A stretch of DNA of 64,000 bases from Acanthaster planci (GCF_001949145.1 NW_019091358.1:3884887-3948886); one strand, 5' to 3'. Shown: positions 23,801 through 38,800, counted from the first letter of the stretch. Translations and numbers: made by a program. The notes: generated by a model not told the origin, from the sequence alone.

Positions 23801-26800
23801 ACACCCATTGTGTGGAGACCCAAACCATTGTGGGGACAGAGAAATGTCCCCACAACTCAGTCCCAGTTAAACAAAAGTAACTGTCCCCTTAGGCCTGACC
23901 ACATTTCTTTACATACCGGTACATGTACACTGAATGTGGTGCATACACCTGCATGTGGATGTACATGTGTGTCTTTGCTGACGCAACCTTGTGGCGATAA
24001 TTTCTTAACCGAAATTTGGGATCAAGATGTGGAGATAGTGCTATCGTTCAGTGGGTGCACATTCCCCACAATTACATTGTCAGCACATATTATGTGTGCA
24101 TATCTGCATGCGTGAGCACACATGCCTTATAGAATTCATCAGCTGCTCAGTATTCCTTCAACAAACAAATCAACCTGAACCGCAAAGTGTTGCAATATCG
24201 CCAAGTACCACATTAGCCTACATATCGGCAGAGCCATTCCCACCGACAGAAGGAACAAAACCCAGCTTGCAATCCACTTTAGATATTAAGTGCACTTAAC
24301 CGACCTGAATAAATAAGCCATGCCTCCAGAGCAGGGAAAATTACGTATTTTGTGGCTATCCCACTGACATTCTCGGCTTTTTTCCCTTAAAAACACCGGA
24401 AGAAGTATTCTAAATACTGACTGTAATGCAAGTAACACAATGGCATGAGGAACTCGGAGATACAATGTAACTATGAACCCTATAAACTTAAGCACTAACC
24501 ACAGATAAGCACTAAAAGGAGGATTTCAATTCAGCATTTATAACCGTTTCCAGACTGACCATTAGAATAAATATTACAACAAAGCCTATCTTGAAAACAA
24601 TATCCTGCGTCATTTGATCCAAACAATTTTTCAACACTTTCTAGAATATTTCCTTTGGAGCCCATGATTTATTTCCTTGAAGTTTTAATTTCTGTCACCA
24701 GTCAGAAATCTTCTCATTTCCCAAGAGTTATGAGCCTTGCATTTACGTCATCAAGGTGCATTACTTGCATGTACACGTGAACACCAGAAAGAGAATCAAG
24801 CGAAAAGCAAGTAAATGGGATCACTTTTTTTTTCTTTTTAAATTTGTGTCCAAGTTACAACTACAGTTCCACCAATTTTGGGTAGCCTCATACAAAAAAG
24901 GAACCTTATGGTGGCACCTTTTCATGACAACTGAATGCAGATCTGTGTAGAACAGATGCATGCTATCCAAAACAATTCTCTGTAAATTTGTATCAAAAGT
25001 TTCTTGAACATATAATATTGACAAATATGACCAACCCTTCCAAACCCAGGATGACATAAATCACTTTGATGTTTACAAATTCTTCTGCTCACTGTTGATC
25101 TGTGTTTTTGAAGTACATTGTACTCCAAGGAAACTACATGTACTGCCTGCAGAAACATACGCACTGAAAGCTATGGCATTTGAATGGTTCATACATGTTG
25201 TTATTATTTTCCAGGTAAGAGTTACAAATCTTACCTGTTTTGGGACAGTGGGTCATATACATGTACTATATCGAAACAATTTGTTTTTGCTTTGTCTTGT
25301 TTTATTTGGTATTCTATACACTCTAAATTTCCCTTTTTCTGCGGTTAATTTGATGAGTTGTAAAATGCAGCATACGGGTGGTTTCATCTACAAATTCTTC
25401 CTGACATTGTGCTCCTTAAGAAAGATTAACCCTTGTACTGAAATGTTCCTTCAGGACAAAATAGATCCTACAGGTACATGTACATGTACCTGATGACAAA
25501 ATTAACACACTAAACGACCAATCACATTGACTTCTGTGCACAGTGTTTAAAACGTCTCTTTAATCATTTTAAAATGGAAACTTAATGAGCTCTGCATGAT
25601 TATGGAGTCACAAGCTCAGCCACGTTCAGCGTGAACAGCCGGGGGGGGGCCATAATTGGCTTGCAGTCCAACCGCAGCACACACAATTACATGTAGGGCG
25701 GCTGAATGCACCTGAATGCAGTTTTCTTTTAATTCTTTTACTTCTTATATTATGATAGCCAATTCCAGATTTAAGGTGTGCAACGGGACCAAGGAAACAA
25801 TCTGTACAAATGTTCTGTTTGTGACGCCTTCAAACGTATAAAATGCAATTTTGCCATTTACATGTAATTGACTTGTCCATCATGAATTCATGACTTCTCA
25901 GATCATCTTGATACAATATGGCCGTGTCCGAAACGGGCTTCCAGAGCTACGGCTAGGTCTATTGTCTATGCGTCTCCACGCATTTCCAATGGAGCGAAGA
26001 CCTAGACCTAGCTCTAGACAACATATTCGGATGCAGCCTTTGAATCAAATATGGACATGTGCAGCACGTACCCAACATTGTAAGTAGTTGCACAAAAGAT
26101 GCAACAGCAAGTCTGATTGGAACCAAGCATGACCCCACAAAAGTTTCCCATTTCATTCCCCTTAAACGTTTAGTTTTAAATATACTTGCAAGTTTGGAAG
26201 TTTATATAAATAAAAATGTCTCGATACATCTGGAGGTAGGCACATCTTCAGACTACTGTAGTTTAAAAGCAAAAACAACACTCTTTGCAGTGTTTGGATA
26301 CGTGCATGACGTCTAAATGAGGGTGCTCGCTGGGAGAAAAACAGTGTGAGTGGGCATCCAAATGCATCACTCCCATTAAAACCAAGCCGGAGTCAAAACA
26401 CCACCAAACTAATTGGATTTTTGGCCACGACTCTCTGGGGAGGCCTGGGGAGAGGAAAGCAGGCTGGAAATTGTTTGGATAATTCCAGAGATTGTTCACT
26501 TTTATAAACACTGACACAACGAACTGGAACACTTCTAGGGGCTATAATTGGGAAGAGGGGGTGGGGACAAGACACAGTGATGAGTAGGGGTACTGTAGCT
26601 TGGCCAAAGAAAGAGTGTAAACTTGCATCGTTTTTTTACAATTTCAAATTCCTATGGTGTGGAAGCCATAAAATAAGGGTTCATTTGTTTGCTTATAAAG
26701 GAAATACTGAGAATAGGACATACAGCTTTTGGTTACATGATGACAAATATTTGTAGAAACAAGTACTTGTACATGAATTTCACAACCATTTGAAGAAAAC

Positions 26801-29800
26801 TGTGTGTACAGTGTATATCACCTCTGTATACGATTCGTAAGTGTACTGCACATAGGGTTACATGCATTGATCGCCGTTTACATTGAACCGTGGAACCGGA
26901 AATTAATGTGCAACTTCAGCGTCCAATGAGAGCCTGCAAATTGTGGCGCATCTGCCTTTGTGACGAAGTCACTTACGAACCGGATACAATACATTAGATG
27001 TTGCTACGAAAGCTCAAGGAAGACTTGTCTTGCAGTTAATCATGACAGTTCTGTACCAGTAAAATGTACATGAAGATCTCTAATTGTAAATATGGCAGTC
27101 CACCACTTGAACTGGCACAAGAATAAGAGAACGCACCACAGTAAATCAACTGTTTGCTTAACAAGGCCTCCAATCTACATTTGAGCAGGTTTTGTGCATA
27201 AATTTCAATGTAAAAAGGAATACATTAACTAATTTGTTCAAGTTGCAATATGCAAATTATGTCATTAGGCATGTTAGGTACACTTTGACGCATGCAGAGC
27301 TGTACTTCCATGCAGTGATGCACACGTCCACTCTTGATAGTAGTAATGAATAACAACTTTTTTTTCTCACACCCTCGGTGTAGAGTCCCGAGAAATAATT
27401 CTGTGCATCTTGTGAAGTCATGCACTCAGATGCTCCGGGCATCACAATCTCAGGGGGGGTGTGACTATTTGCCTGTGCACAGCCTGCGTGCTTCCAGGAA
27501 CAAGGCTGTGTCACAGAGTAATGGAAAATGTGTTCATGGCAAAACAAACTGTCAGCTGGACTGGCTTGAGTTTTGATTTCCTACAAATGAAATGATTCAT
27601 TAGTATTTTGATAAGTGGTTTTCTTTGTGAACCATGCTTTATGACTCCATTATTATAACTTGATTTTGCAATAGAATATGACACACAGTAATTCTACATT
27701 GTATCGGGGGGGGGAATCTATACATGATGCAAACATGATTAATGAAGTCTTTGGAACCTTTAAGAAATTATCTCTTATTTCATACCTTGATGAACAGAAC
27801 ATGTCACCTGATTCATCTATCCAGACCAAACTTGTAAATTTAACAAATCACAGATTAACAATTCCTCCATAGGTAAGCATGTACATATTATCCAGAGTCA
27901 GAGACTACATGTATATCATGATTGAACAACAGAGCCAAACCCATCTCTACATTCAACTGTTGCTACCACAGGAACGAAAATAAACCCCGAAAAGGAAAAC
28001 CTTTCAGAGACAACCTGCTCTGAAATTGCCCCGTCTCTGTATATTTTAACAAGAGCCTGGCTGTGTGCCTCACAGTCCATAATGTTTTCGTGAGGCTGAC
28101 ACTGTTAATAATTTGCAGTATCATCAATATTGTGTGTGTTTGCAAGTTGCGTGTTAACAAATGAGCTTCATTATAACAACCAAGTCCACTGTCTTATCTG
28201 TGTACTGTCCAAACTGGACTGGGTGTAAGTGCACGTGTCGTGGGGAGAATAATTTAACATTAGCAACTAAGCGTGAACACGTAATAATGCGAATAGCTGA
28301 TTATATCAATGATAGAGATCTTTATGTGGATGACACAATAATTCCATAGATAATAATGGAGCTGATCTAACGTTTCCTTGGTGTGGCAGCAAAAACACAA
28401 TGAGACCAAATTTACAACCAGGTACAAGAACTCATCGGGGCTTGTTAGTGATCCATGACTTTGTCTGCCCGGGGTCTTCCTTGATCAGATTCTTCAGCCT
28501 GATTCTCAAGGGTTCAAGCAGGCAGCCTGAATCCCCTCTCTTTCAACTGCTCGACATCCATGAAATTACACTGAAATCCAGTCAAAAGAGAAAGGAACTA
28601 ATACATGTATACATGTACGATGGGGCACATTTGAAGAACTACTGATATGATGCAAGTACATGAATCGTACATGTTCCAGTACATTAATGAAATGGGCTAC
28701 ATACATGTACATGTACTTGTGCACGCTTTGCCTAAATACACTAGCATACTGTACTTTTTAAAACCCTAACCCCCTAGGGTGTAAGTAAAATCACATTGAA
28801 GTTGGAGGATTTGGGACTGTTAGGGTTAACACACACATACATGTACATGTACATGTACATGCAGTTATTCCATGATACAAGCTACCATTATCATGCTTCA
28901 CCTACCGTTACTGTTACTAAGTACATACATGTACATGTACGGCTCAGGTAAAGATGTGTTATGTGTGGTACATCGATAAAATGAGCCATGTGTACAGGTA
29001 CATGTACACATGTAAATCCTTCAAAGTATAAGACTTTTTTCCATACACATACATGTACATGTGAGATGAGATATGACAATAACCAAGATGAATATGTACT
29101 GGATATATCTTTGATGTTTTGGTGCATACACTGGTACCGCTAAGTGTGTACAGCCATCCAGAGATTTAAAGAAAGAACTACTCCTCAGAAACTTTTCAAG
29201 GCATTGGCTACCGTACATGTACTGGTACCTTGCATTGTCTCCCTTCTCCGAAATTCCATTCCTGTTTTCTCATTAACTGTTTCACTTCTCTCAGGAAAAA
29301 ACTGACTGAGAGCAACAGATTTCTTAAAGTGAGCTTCTGGTGCAATATACAAAGTGTAGGTAACAAGAATTCATAAAAATTGCAAATGGCACCCAACTAC
29401 CAGAGTGTACTCGACCACATTTCAACTGAATGTACACAAAGCCACAGCACCTTAATCGGAGCCGAAGGCTACTGGGAACAAATGCACAAATGCAAATGGT
29501 GTTGAGGTCTCCATCCACACCTCAGCCAAATTGGATATTTTGTGGCTGTGGCTTTGATTTTTGCCATGGGCATTTACTAGCAGAGTAGCCAGCTTATGCT
29601 GGATTCGGACACATGCTTAAATTGCATTTCAGGGTACTCTTACTCAGTACATGTAGGAGTACAGTCCACTGACCCATGCACATGTACATGTATACCATGT
29701 TTAGTACCCACAAATGCACTGAATATTGCAAACAGCATTCCACAACTTTTTCTTCATCCTTGAGAGCTGAGATGCTACATGTACATGTAGGGTACATGTA

Positions 29801-32800
29801 CATGCACATGTACATGTAAGCACCTAACAGCTTGTGCTGACAGTGAGCTACACTGTACATGGTACATGCATGGGGTTTGTAGCTCTATGGTACATGTAAG
29901 GTGTCCCACTATCACCCATTCACCTTATTCAGGGCATGACCTTTATTGAGGTGTCAGTGGCTACAGAATCCACACCTCGAGGCCATCAAATCAACCAATA
30001 AAGTGATCCCATGGCCACTGAATATGGACAACAGAAACCAAATTATGAAACCTGAATTGATTTAGGCTCTCAAACAGTAGCAAAAAAAAAATTTGTTGCA
30101 AGAAATGTGATTATAAAGAAACTGCAAACTTGGAAATTTTTAAAACACATGCATTTCACATTTCCTGTTAGCACTCCGAAACTAACAAGATTACCTGAGT
30201 CTGCATTTACCGGTATTTCTAAGTGAACATTTTTTTCTACCTCTATGCTTGGATACAATTGCACAAGAAGGTCCGTGACACTCTTCAAGATGCACAAACA
30301 CACTTGTCCGGTGGATCACTTTCATCTTCAAGTATGAACACTGGCATACAGGATCCTTTAATCCACACCTCGGGGCCACTTGGATATGTCAATGATGAGG
30401 CCCAAGCGCCACTGAACTTGGACAAGCGAGGTGAAGCAACACTTTAAGCAGTCCAAAAGCCCCACAGATAGATATCTCATTTCCTGTCAATGCTCTCAAT
30501 ACCTGTGGTAATTGCTTTAATTATAGGTAACAATGACAGTCGTTTGTGATTCTGTCCACTGTTGGAATCTCAGAAAAATACACCCAACGCCTGGAAGATA
30601 AAAATTCAGAACTATCTCTCAGGTTCTGCTTCTGACAGTTTAAAGGGATTGGGCATTACTCTTTGTAAGACAAATGTAAAGAGATATTTGATCTTTGGTG
30701 ATCTTATTTTCTTATGAAACTTATTTCATGCACGAGAATGGAATTGTTTCCAACTTTGTTCACCAACTGTGCTGGAACAACATGTGCTCAAAACCTGGGG
30801 GCAGTTACATGCACAAAGGGCCAAGATGATTTCGCTCACTTTCTCATATTCCTGCTCTGACATTTCAAATCTGTCCCATCCACTTGAAAATCAGCATTGG
30901 AAAGCTAAAATCAAACCAGGAACTACATGTAGATTTTGATGGAATGAAAGAAAAGAAATTACATGTACACGTACATGTACACACATTTAAGGTGTGACTT
31001 GACTGAGAATGGCTGGATTTAAGGGGGAGCCATCCGCAACTGCTTTTTAAAAAATTGCAACGTTCTCCAGGCAAGGATGTTCTGGCAACAAAATTACTAT
31101 GGCTTATTGAATTCAACGATAATTACAGGATAATGTTGGGGTATTAAGCGGTCCTGGTGTCATGTCTCAATGTTCCCATAGGGCTTCTTTTCCTCTTCTT
31201 TACAAATGCTAGAAAATTCTGCCCTAGCTGAACACTGATGGGACTTCTCATCTTCATGCAGAGGAGGCATGGACAGCTATTAAACATCCCATCAAATTTG
31301 CTGTATGTATGTTTTATAAACTGTGGCTGAGTACATGTACCATTTACATGTACTGATAGGGGGCACAGTCAATGATGATATCATAATAATCATGACGATA
31401 ATTAGTGACAGCAGAGATGTTAATGTTGATGATGGCACAGATGAAAACAATTTGGTCAAATTGACAGTAATGACGACATCATCATTCAACTAAATCAGCA
31501 TTCCTACATTTCTAGTTGAATTTAAAGGGGAAACAAGGTTTCTAACCTTCTTTATCATTTGAAAGGACAAAGGAACATACTGCACCTGTACTAGTATCCA
31601 GACTCAATAGACATGTAAGTGTACAATGTACCTCTTTAAACCAAACTGGTGCGACATGCATGTCCACAAATCAAATTAGTTTATTTTCAAAGGGCTCTGC
31701 TTACATACAATGTGCCTACATTTGACCAAAGATGCTCACTAAAAAATAGGTTGTGTAAAACAGGTCATGTACACTTTCATCATGTAAAGTGACTTTTCCG
31801 GCCTGCATTAGTGGGCAGTATATTTACCGTAACAAAATACAGCTTGCCATTGCCTGAGCAAACTGTTTAGTCTCAAGTGACAGAGCAGTGTGACACAGAG
31901 TAGGTGATGGCAAGATGTGGAAATGATGTCGACATGGTGTAATATGGCCCAACAGAATACATACAGGTACATGGACATTACAGAATACCTCCAGAATTTT
32001 TCAGCGGTTTCTTCATGCCGAGACAAAACAGATTGGATTTGCCTCCTGGTGCCTGCATTATGGTCAAGCACAGTACCGGTACACGTGGTACATGTACCGT
32101 ACATGTACTCTTTTTCTCAAAGACAGTCTTTTAAACAACATCTCTTGCCTAAAAGTGGACTCTGCATGTGTGCCAGTGCGTGTACATGCAATTCCTTAGA
32201 TGGAATGAGTATCGTCAGAACAATGAGGCCACTAACTCCTGGTGTGGAATTGGCACTCCAAAAAAATAAGAGGCCATTAAAATAATTAATGAAATTCTGA
32301 ACCTCACCACAATTGTGGAAGAGAAAGCAAACGTCTTCTGCATAAAACAGAATTTTCATTAGAAGCGTGCTGCCATTCACATAATGGGAAATGGTTTATC
32401 GTCCCATGTAATGCAGTCTGTCATTTTGTAAGAATGTATTGTTAACCTAATATGCATACATTATTAACACATGTACATGTGCATGCATGTACATACATGT
32501 GCGGTATGTCCTGGTTGTCACAGAGCCCATGTACATGTACACGGGCAAGTGGTTTGTGTATTTATGAACCTGACAGAGACCTATACAAATTGCCTATCCA
32601 TTAAGGACAATATGGTAAACCTGGCACCAAGTTACGATCATTTACACAGCCAACAAGCCCTAAGGTGGGGATAGGAGTGGACAGACATTAAGGTCTGTAT
32701 GGCCTGTATTTAGAATCATCCAATACTCCGTCAATATTACTCCGTCTTCTAACCATTTGGACGCTTACTGTTACATGTTTCCCAGTGGAACTACATTCCC

Positions 32801-35800
32801 AGTGGACAAAATCAATTCCAGGCCCTTGGAGGACGTGTACACATTCTCACACTGAAGGCAACTGAACCTTCAGTGATTCTACTCGATTGAATTAAGCAAT
32901 CTACCGGGATGTGTGAACGGGGCACCAGTTTTAGAAACGTCTTCTAATAGATGCCTGATTAATACCATATATAAATGTGTACATTTATACAAACGCGTGT
33001 GCACAACCGCTGCTGGTAAACTGCAGTATATTTGTAACAACCTACGGTACAAAGTGCAATTTCAGGACACCTTGCACCAAAATTTATCGTTCCCAAGGAT
33101 TCTTTAAGTAAGTTGATCCATTGGTGAAGTTCAGGCCATGGTGATTATACCATCCATGTAAGCTCTTTACACATGAATACCAAATGGACCACGAGGAACA
33201 TGGGCTTGGGACGCGCACCCTGTACATTGTAAAACTGAGAGAGACAAGAAAAGAAATGCCCTCTTCAGTTGGAACTCAGAACCTTTCAAGATTGTGACCT
33301 ACTGAAAACTTTCTAAATCTCAGCTGAATTCTCAGTAGGTTGTTACTGTCAATGAGGCAATTTGAAAGGCTATAAGCTGTAGGGCGTAAGGTTCCAAAGG
33401 AACAAACCAGACACATACATGCATGTACGTGTACATGTACATGTAAGGTACCGATAGTGTGCTGTGGAATTGCCCCGAATTCTACCACACAAAGGTTTCT
33501 GAAGGCTCACATAAATTTGTGCTTTGCTGTGTATGCATATGTACATGTACACGTACAGTCATGCTTGCTCCATGGGCAAATGGGAGGGAACGTAATGATA
33601 ACAGATTGCATACATCTACATATACCGGTACATGTACGTCTACAAGTGTCAATCCTAACTTGCTAATTAGTACACCAGTGAACATATTCTTCAATTTCCA
33701 GGGGCTTAAACCACAATGTTTTGACAGTGGCTGTTTTCAACCTTTCTCAATCCAGCAAAATCCTCAGTGAATCTCCTGACGGATTTTGAAGGATCAGCGG
33801 ATAATTAGGGTTAACAAACACCTTTCATTGTCCATGGGCCATTGCACATGTACATGTAATTGCACATTGGGCTTTGGATAGGTCTATTAATTGATGAACT
33901 TTTTCCGACAACTCACCTTTCACTGTCTATGGAAACCAGTGGTTGCTCACTGGGTTGTCTATCTAGAGCTGTTGTTTTCCAGGGCACAGCTAGTCTGTCT
34001 ATTGAGATGAGGGCCGAGCGCCGAGGCTGCTGATCTACCAATGAGGAGTTGTTGCTCTGTTGCCGTGGTTTCTTGGGACTTTCTCGTTGACTGCCTGCCT
34101 CCCGCTTTCTTGAAGCTTCTCTTTGTTTTTCTATGCAGAAAAGTAGAGCACAAATTGATGACTATTAATGTCTCATTTCAATGTCAGGGGAGGCATGCAT
34201 ATAAAATCAGGGATTCAGTTTCAGGTCTTCTTTTATTGCTACAGGATTAGCTTGTGTAAAGTCAATAGCATCAGATGGTGTCTTTTCCACTTTCTGAATG
34301 AATAACGTCATGAAAGCATAGAGTGGGAAGAAATGGGCATTTCTGTTTAATGTTCTGACTGCTTGTGTCAAAAGTTGGGAGGCTCTGTAAATTCATGATT
34401 TGGTATGGACTGAACCCGTCTCAAATCTTTGAAATTTGTAACTGCATGTACTTTACTTTGCATACATACAAAGTAAAATGGATTAAATACTCCCTTTCTT
34501 GCAAAACATACAAGTACCATACATACATGTATGTACCTCTCCAAACTATTGGGAAAAAAGGCAGACATTTCAAATAAATATTGATAAAGTGCTTATTGTT
34601 ACAAGGGCAAGTGCCATTTCTTTTTTGGGACAAAGTCTCCCATCTGGAAGGCATGTCCAATTCATCCATGACCAAAACTTTAAAAATAGCCCATGCTTCT
34701 GTTGAGGGCATTCAGAGAAACTGACACAGCAGTCTGTCAATTTTAATTCCATGCGCCTGTCCCTCCCTGCGCTGTTCCATTCAATATCACGTTACTGTTC
34801 TTCTTGTTTCCCCGGTGCAGGAGTCAAATTTCAATAAACGGACCTCTACTCAATAAAAGTTGGTATTGGACGAGTCGGGCATGGCCCTCGGCCAACCATG
34901 ATGCCTTTGTGATAGCCGAGAAATGCCGACAGTGATATTTTGCAATATAAAACTCCAATCCTGAGATCTCTGGTGGGGAGGGAGAAGAGGGTGGGTGGGG
35001 GGGCTTGAGACGATGCAGTGAAGTAAAGCCACGGCAGCAAGAGTGTCCACACGTACTGGACCTGCACGTACTGTCAGCGTGACTTCAACGACAGATATTA
35101 CATTACTCTCCCCTCCTTCCCTCCCCTCGTTGTTGGGTGACTAAACCTCAAGATCGTTTCATGGCTATCGGATCCTTTTAGCTCTTTGCCACGACTCCTC
35201 AGCTCAATTAGCAAGGAGCAAACATGATCCTATGCGAGAAAACTTCTTTAAAGAGGAACAGACACAGATAACATTTATGAGACCAATCTGGCAGAATGTT
35301 GAAAATGCTATGATGTGCTGTGCACAGTACAGCTTGCAGTACTGGTCAGATGCTACATGTATGTAACACACATGTACATGTAGGTACATGTACATGTACA
35401 AGCACAATGGGTGTATCTGCCCCTGAGTTGAAGTGCACCACCAAGGGGCGAAGGAAAGACAGATGGCAGGACATGTAAGTTTTCCAAGCAGGTTCTTGAA
35501 TGCGTTCTGCGTGTACGCAAAGACCATAAATTCTGGAATAAATTTGTTACGCGCACTCAGCGTGCTCTGTGTCAAAAGTGCAATTGATCTCCATTATAAA
35601 TGCGCACCTCTACAGTGAGTTCCCCCCCAAAAAACACTCCCTCTTTTGTTCCACTGGGAGAGGATACATGTAGTTGTGCATATTCTATTCTGCTGTATCA
35701 TTACATTTATCAGCAAAACTCACACATGGCACATGTATGCCCGTACTTTTCCTGTGATTTGACTATTCAGTACCTTTTTACAGATTTTTCCTACAAACCA

Positions 35801-38800
35801 ACTTTCAAGGGAGGATAAAGGACGATGGATGAGCTGGAGACAGGAAAGCAAACCATTCCTCTGTTATTCAAATTTAATGCAATAATTCACATTTCACCTG
35901 GAAAATCGTAAGTATCCTTTTGCAAAATACTGTATCAAGCTATACGCTGTGTATGTCCATGTACATGTATGTATGCAGAATATTAGTGGAAATCTCTGCT
36001 CACTGCTCTCATAAGCCTTCTGTCTCTGTGCACATACATGTAAAAATGTACAGTACATGAGTGGCTTCAGCATTTTGGCCACGACATTATTCCTCCTTCA
36101 TTCACATGCTGCAATAAACATGCAATAAATCCTTGTACCATGTTAACAAAAAATTGTTCTTCCACTGGATGTTCAGCCAGTGTAAATTTTACTGCACACA
36201 CTCCTGACATACAATATACATGTATACCGGTACTCTTACATGCGTATGTACATTTAGGACGTACCATAAGGTTATAAATTAACTGGCTAGGTGTATATCA
36301 CGACAGTGGCATCATTTCACCTTTTACTAAGTCCAAAAGGTCTGTATGCTTATCCAAAGTTTGCCAACAAGAAAGCCATGCATGCTGTTTGTATGCATGT
36401 ATACATATGTACATGTACACGCATGTATATGTACATGTACGTGTACATGTATTACACAAGTACTTATGCATGTTACTGCTAAGTGGCTTTCGCTTAGAAG
36501 GGGTAGGGACATCGAAAGCTTAATGGGTTTGTTACATCAATCACGGCTTGCTAAGAGCAGGTGCACAGGGTACAATTTACAAGAAGTGCCTGATGCTACA
36601 CAATCTTAAAGTGGGCAGGAAACCAGCGTGAAGGCATTCTGATGTGCCCTGGAGACACTTGTGACTGGTGCAAATTAATTTTACTTGTTTTCATTTCTTT
36701 CAGTGACCTGCGGGTGATGGACTTGTTTCTGGTGGGGACTATGCTCACAGGAGGAACATTACATGTACATGCACTGTAGTTTGTATCAACAGTTGCCTGT
36801 ATTAAATACATGAACATGTACCTTAGAAACTACATGTAGCTACACATATTTTTGTCGGGGATGTCCATTTTTTGGTCGGTAAAAGCTGTTTCTCTGTTTA
36901 AAATTTTCAACTAAACTAAAACACAATGTTTACATGTATATTTTGCAGTCTTCCTTGTGTATAAAAATGGGACGAGTGCTCATGCAGACCAAATTCTGAA
37001 TTTGTTTCGGAGGATTGGGATACCATTCCAGCTTGAATAGGCTCCACTACTGAGTATTCATTACAGTCAAAAGACAACAGACATGACAGAAGGCAAGTGT
37101 GTGGGTGGAGTTTTCAAGCAATAAAGTCAGGAAACAAGAAAAATTGTGAGTGCTTAAAAGGCAGAAATCTGTTTAAAGCCGAGGGCAAGACAGCCACACA
37201 TCTTCTCTGCATGTTTAACTTCCAAGCACTCTTCACCTTGTCCCATCTACTGGTACTTGATGCAGGCTCTTGGTTCTTGGCAATAAATCCTGGGCCTTCA
37301 TCCTGGCAGGGATGCAGTGGAGGCTCAGAGGGGCTGGAGAGAGCAGGGGAGAGATGCTAAGACCTTTATTGATTCGTCTTCCTCTCTCAGAGTGTCTCCA
37401 TCCTAACTCTTCCTTTCTAACACCCCCCCGTCAGAAAACAAAATATACCGTACACAGGGGAGTGATAGGCCCCCTCTAATCAGTACCCCTTCCCCCCTGC
37501 CACTTCCTCAAGAAGCTGACATCTATCTGTTAGCCCGGGTGCTTATAAACAAGCTCCTTGAAAGAGGAGAGCAGGGAATCGTCCTCTGTTGGGATTTACT
37601 AAAGAACGAGGAATTATGACTGAATCTTGGAGGGCTTTCTTTATTTTGGAGATGTGCCACTGGCAAGATGGGACTCATCTGATTATTTGTGGCTGTCACA
37701 TTCATACTGTCTTGCTGCGAGCAAAGGAAGACAAGCTTTACATATGTAACCCTGATTTGTTTGTAATTTGTGAACAACGACTGTGATGATACGGTAGGTT
37801 TGACTAAAACAACTGCGCAGAAAAAAAAACAGGAGAGACTCCCACACCCATTTCTCACCTTGCATCACTTGTATTACATGTACAACAATAACACGCAAAG
37901 ATGTACAGTAAAGTACCCCAATTTGAGATGTACATGGACATTACTTGTTCACGTGCTTACTTTCGGGAGATATATGTACACGTATTGTCATAAAGTTGAA
38001 TGCAAACCTTGATGCTAATGAACTCTAATACAACAAAACCTAACTCAACTAGACGTTGCAAATATTTCATTTCCATGTAAACTACATTTGTATTTAACTT
38101 TTCTGCTAATGAACTCTAATACAACAAAACCTAACTCAACTAGATGTTGCAAATATTTCATTTCCATGTAAACTACATTTGTATTTAACTTTTCTGCAAG
38201 ATCAAAGCAGTCACTCTCTCCCACTTACCTCCCTCCACCCAAGTATTGTAAAAATGTGTACTTATGAGGTCAGAGACAACCATTTTGCCCAATCAGCTGT
38301 CAGAGATTCTTGCCTGATGAACGGAGTAATAATTGTAAAGTGCTTTGTGATCATTATGATCAAAATGATGGAAGGTGTTGTTTAAGCATTACAATCATAT
38401 TGGAGGACATGAAATCTTTACGTGACATTGAAATGTCTCTCTATTAAAGTAACCATAATTACTAAAACTGTCTCCCTACGGGCACACTCATTATTTTAAT
38501 ATCATTCTAATGCTTAAATAGCACCACCCATCATTTTAAATGATCACAAAGCACTTTACAATGACCATCCCGTTCATTAGGCAAGAACCTCTGACAGCTG
38601 ATTGGGCAAAATTGTTCTCCAACCTCATAAGTACATGTACACAATACTTGAGTGGAGGGAGGTGCATGTCAGAGGGAGAAAGTGACTTGCTTAAAGTCGG
38701 ACCATGTTACCAGCCATTGGATTCAAAACCCAAACCCTCTGATGACGAGGCATACCGGTACCGTTGGGTACATGTTAAACCCTTCGTGCAGGTCATCACC

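Larger units (their letters stand above)
18984..33916 (-). other. FAM219 intron 3
   Basis: This 14.9-kb GT-AG intron has no exon I can support. It contains the densest TACATGTA clusters (20.2-20.9 kb, 28.6-29.9 kb), a GTCCCC repeat copy (23817-23890), a small inverted-repeat element (25921-26039), a TTAGGG-type hairpin relative (about 28761-28830) and several poly-G tracts. Open frames such as 23573-24115 look fortuitous: no homology, no codon pattern, and repeats inside. Confidence 0.8.

Noticed and set aside
23573-24115. 180-residue open frame in FAM219 intron 3
   Set aside because: It runs through the GTCCCC repeat and TACATGTA strings, has no codon pattern or recognisable domain, and no splice signals link it to anything.
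28600-29900. CRISPR array or satellite array made of TACATGTA units
   Set aside because: Spacing is irregular, units are palindromic and very short, and the same strings are scattered over the whole eukaryotic window.
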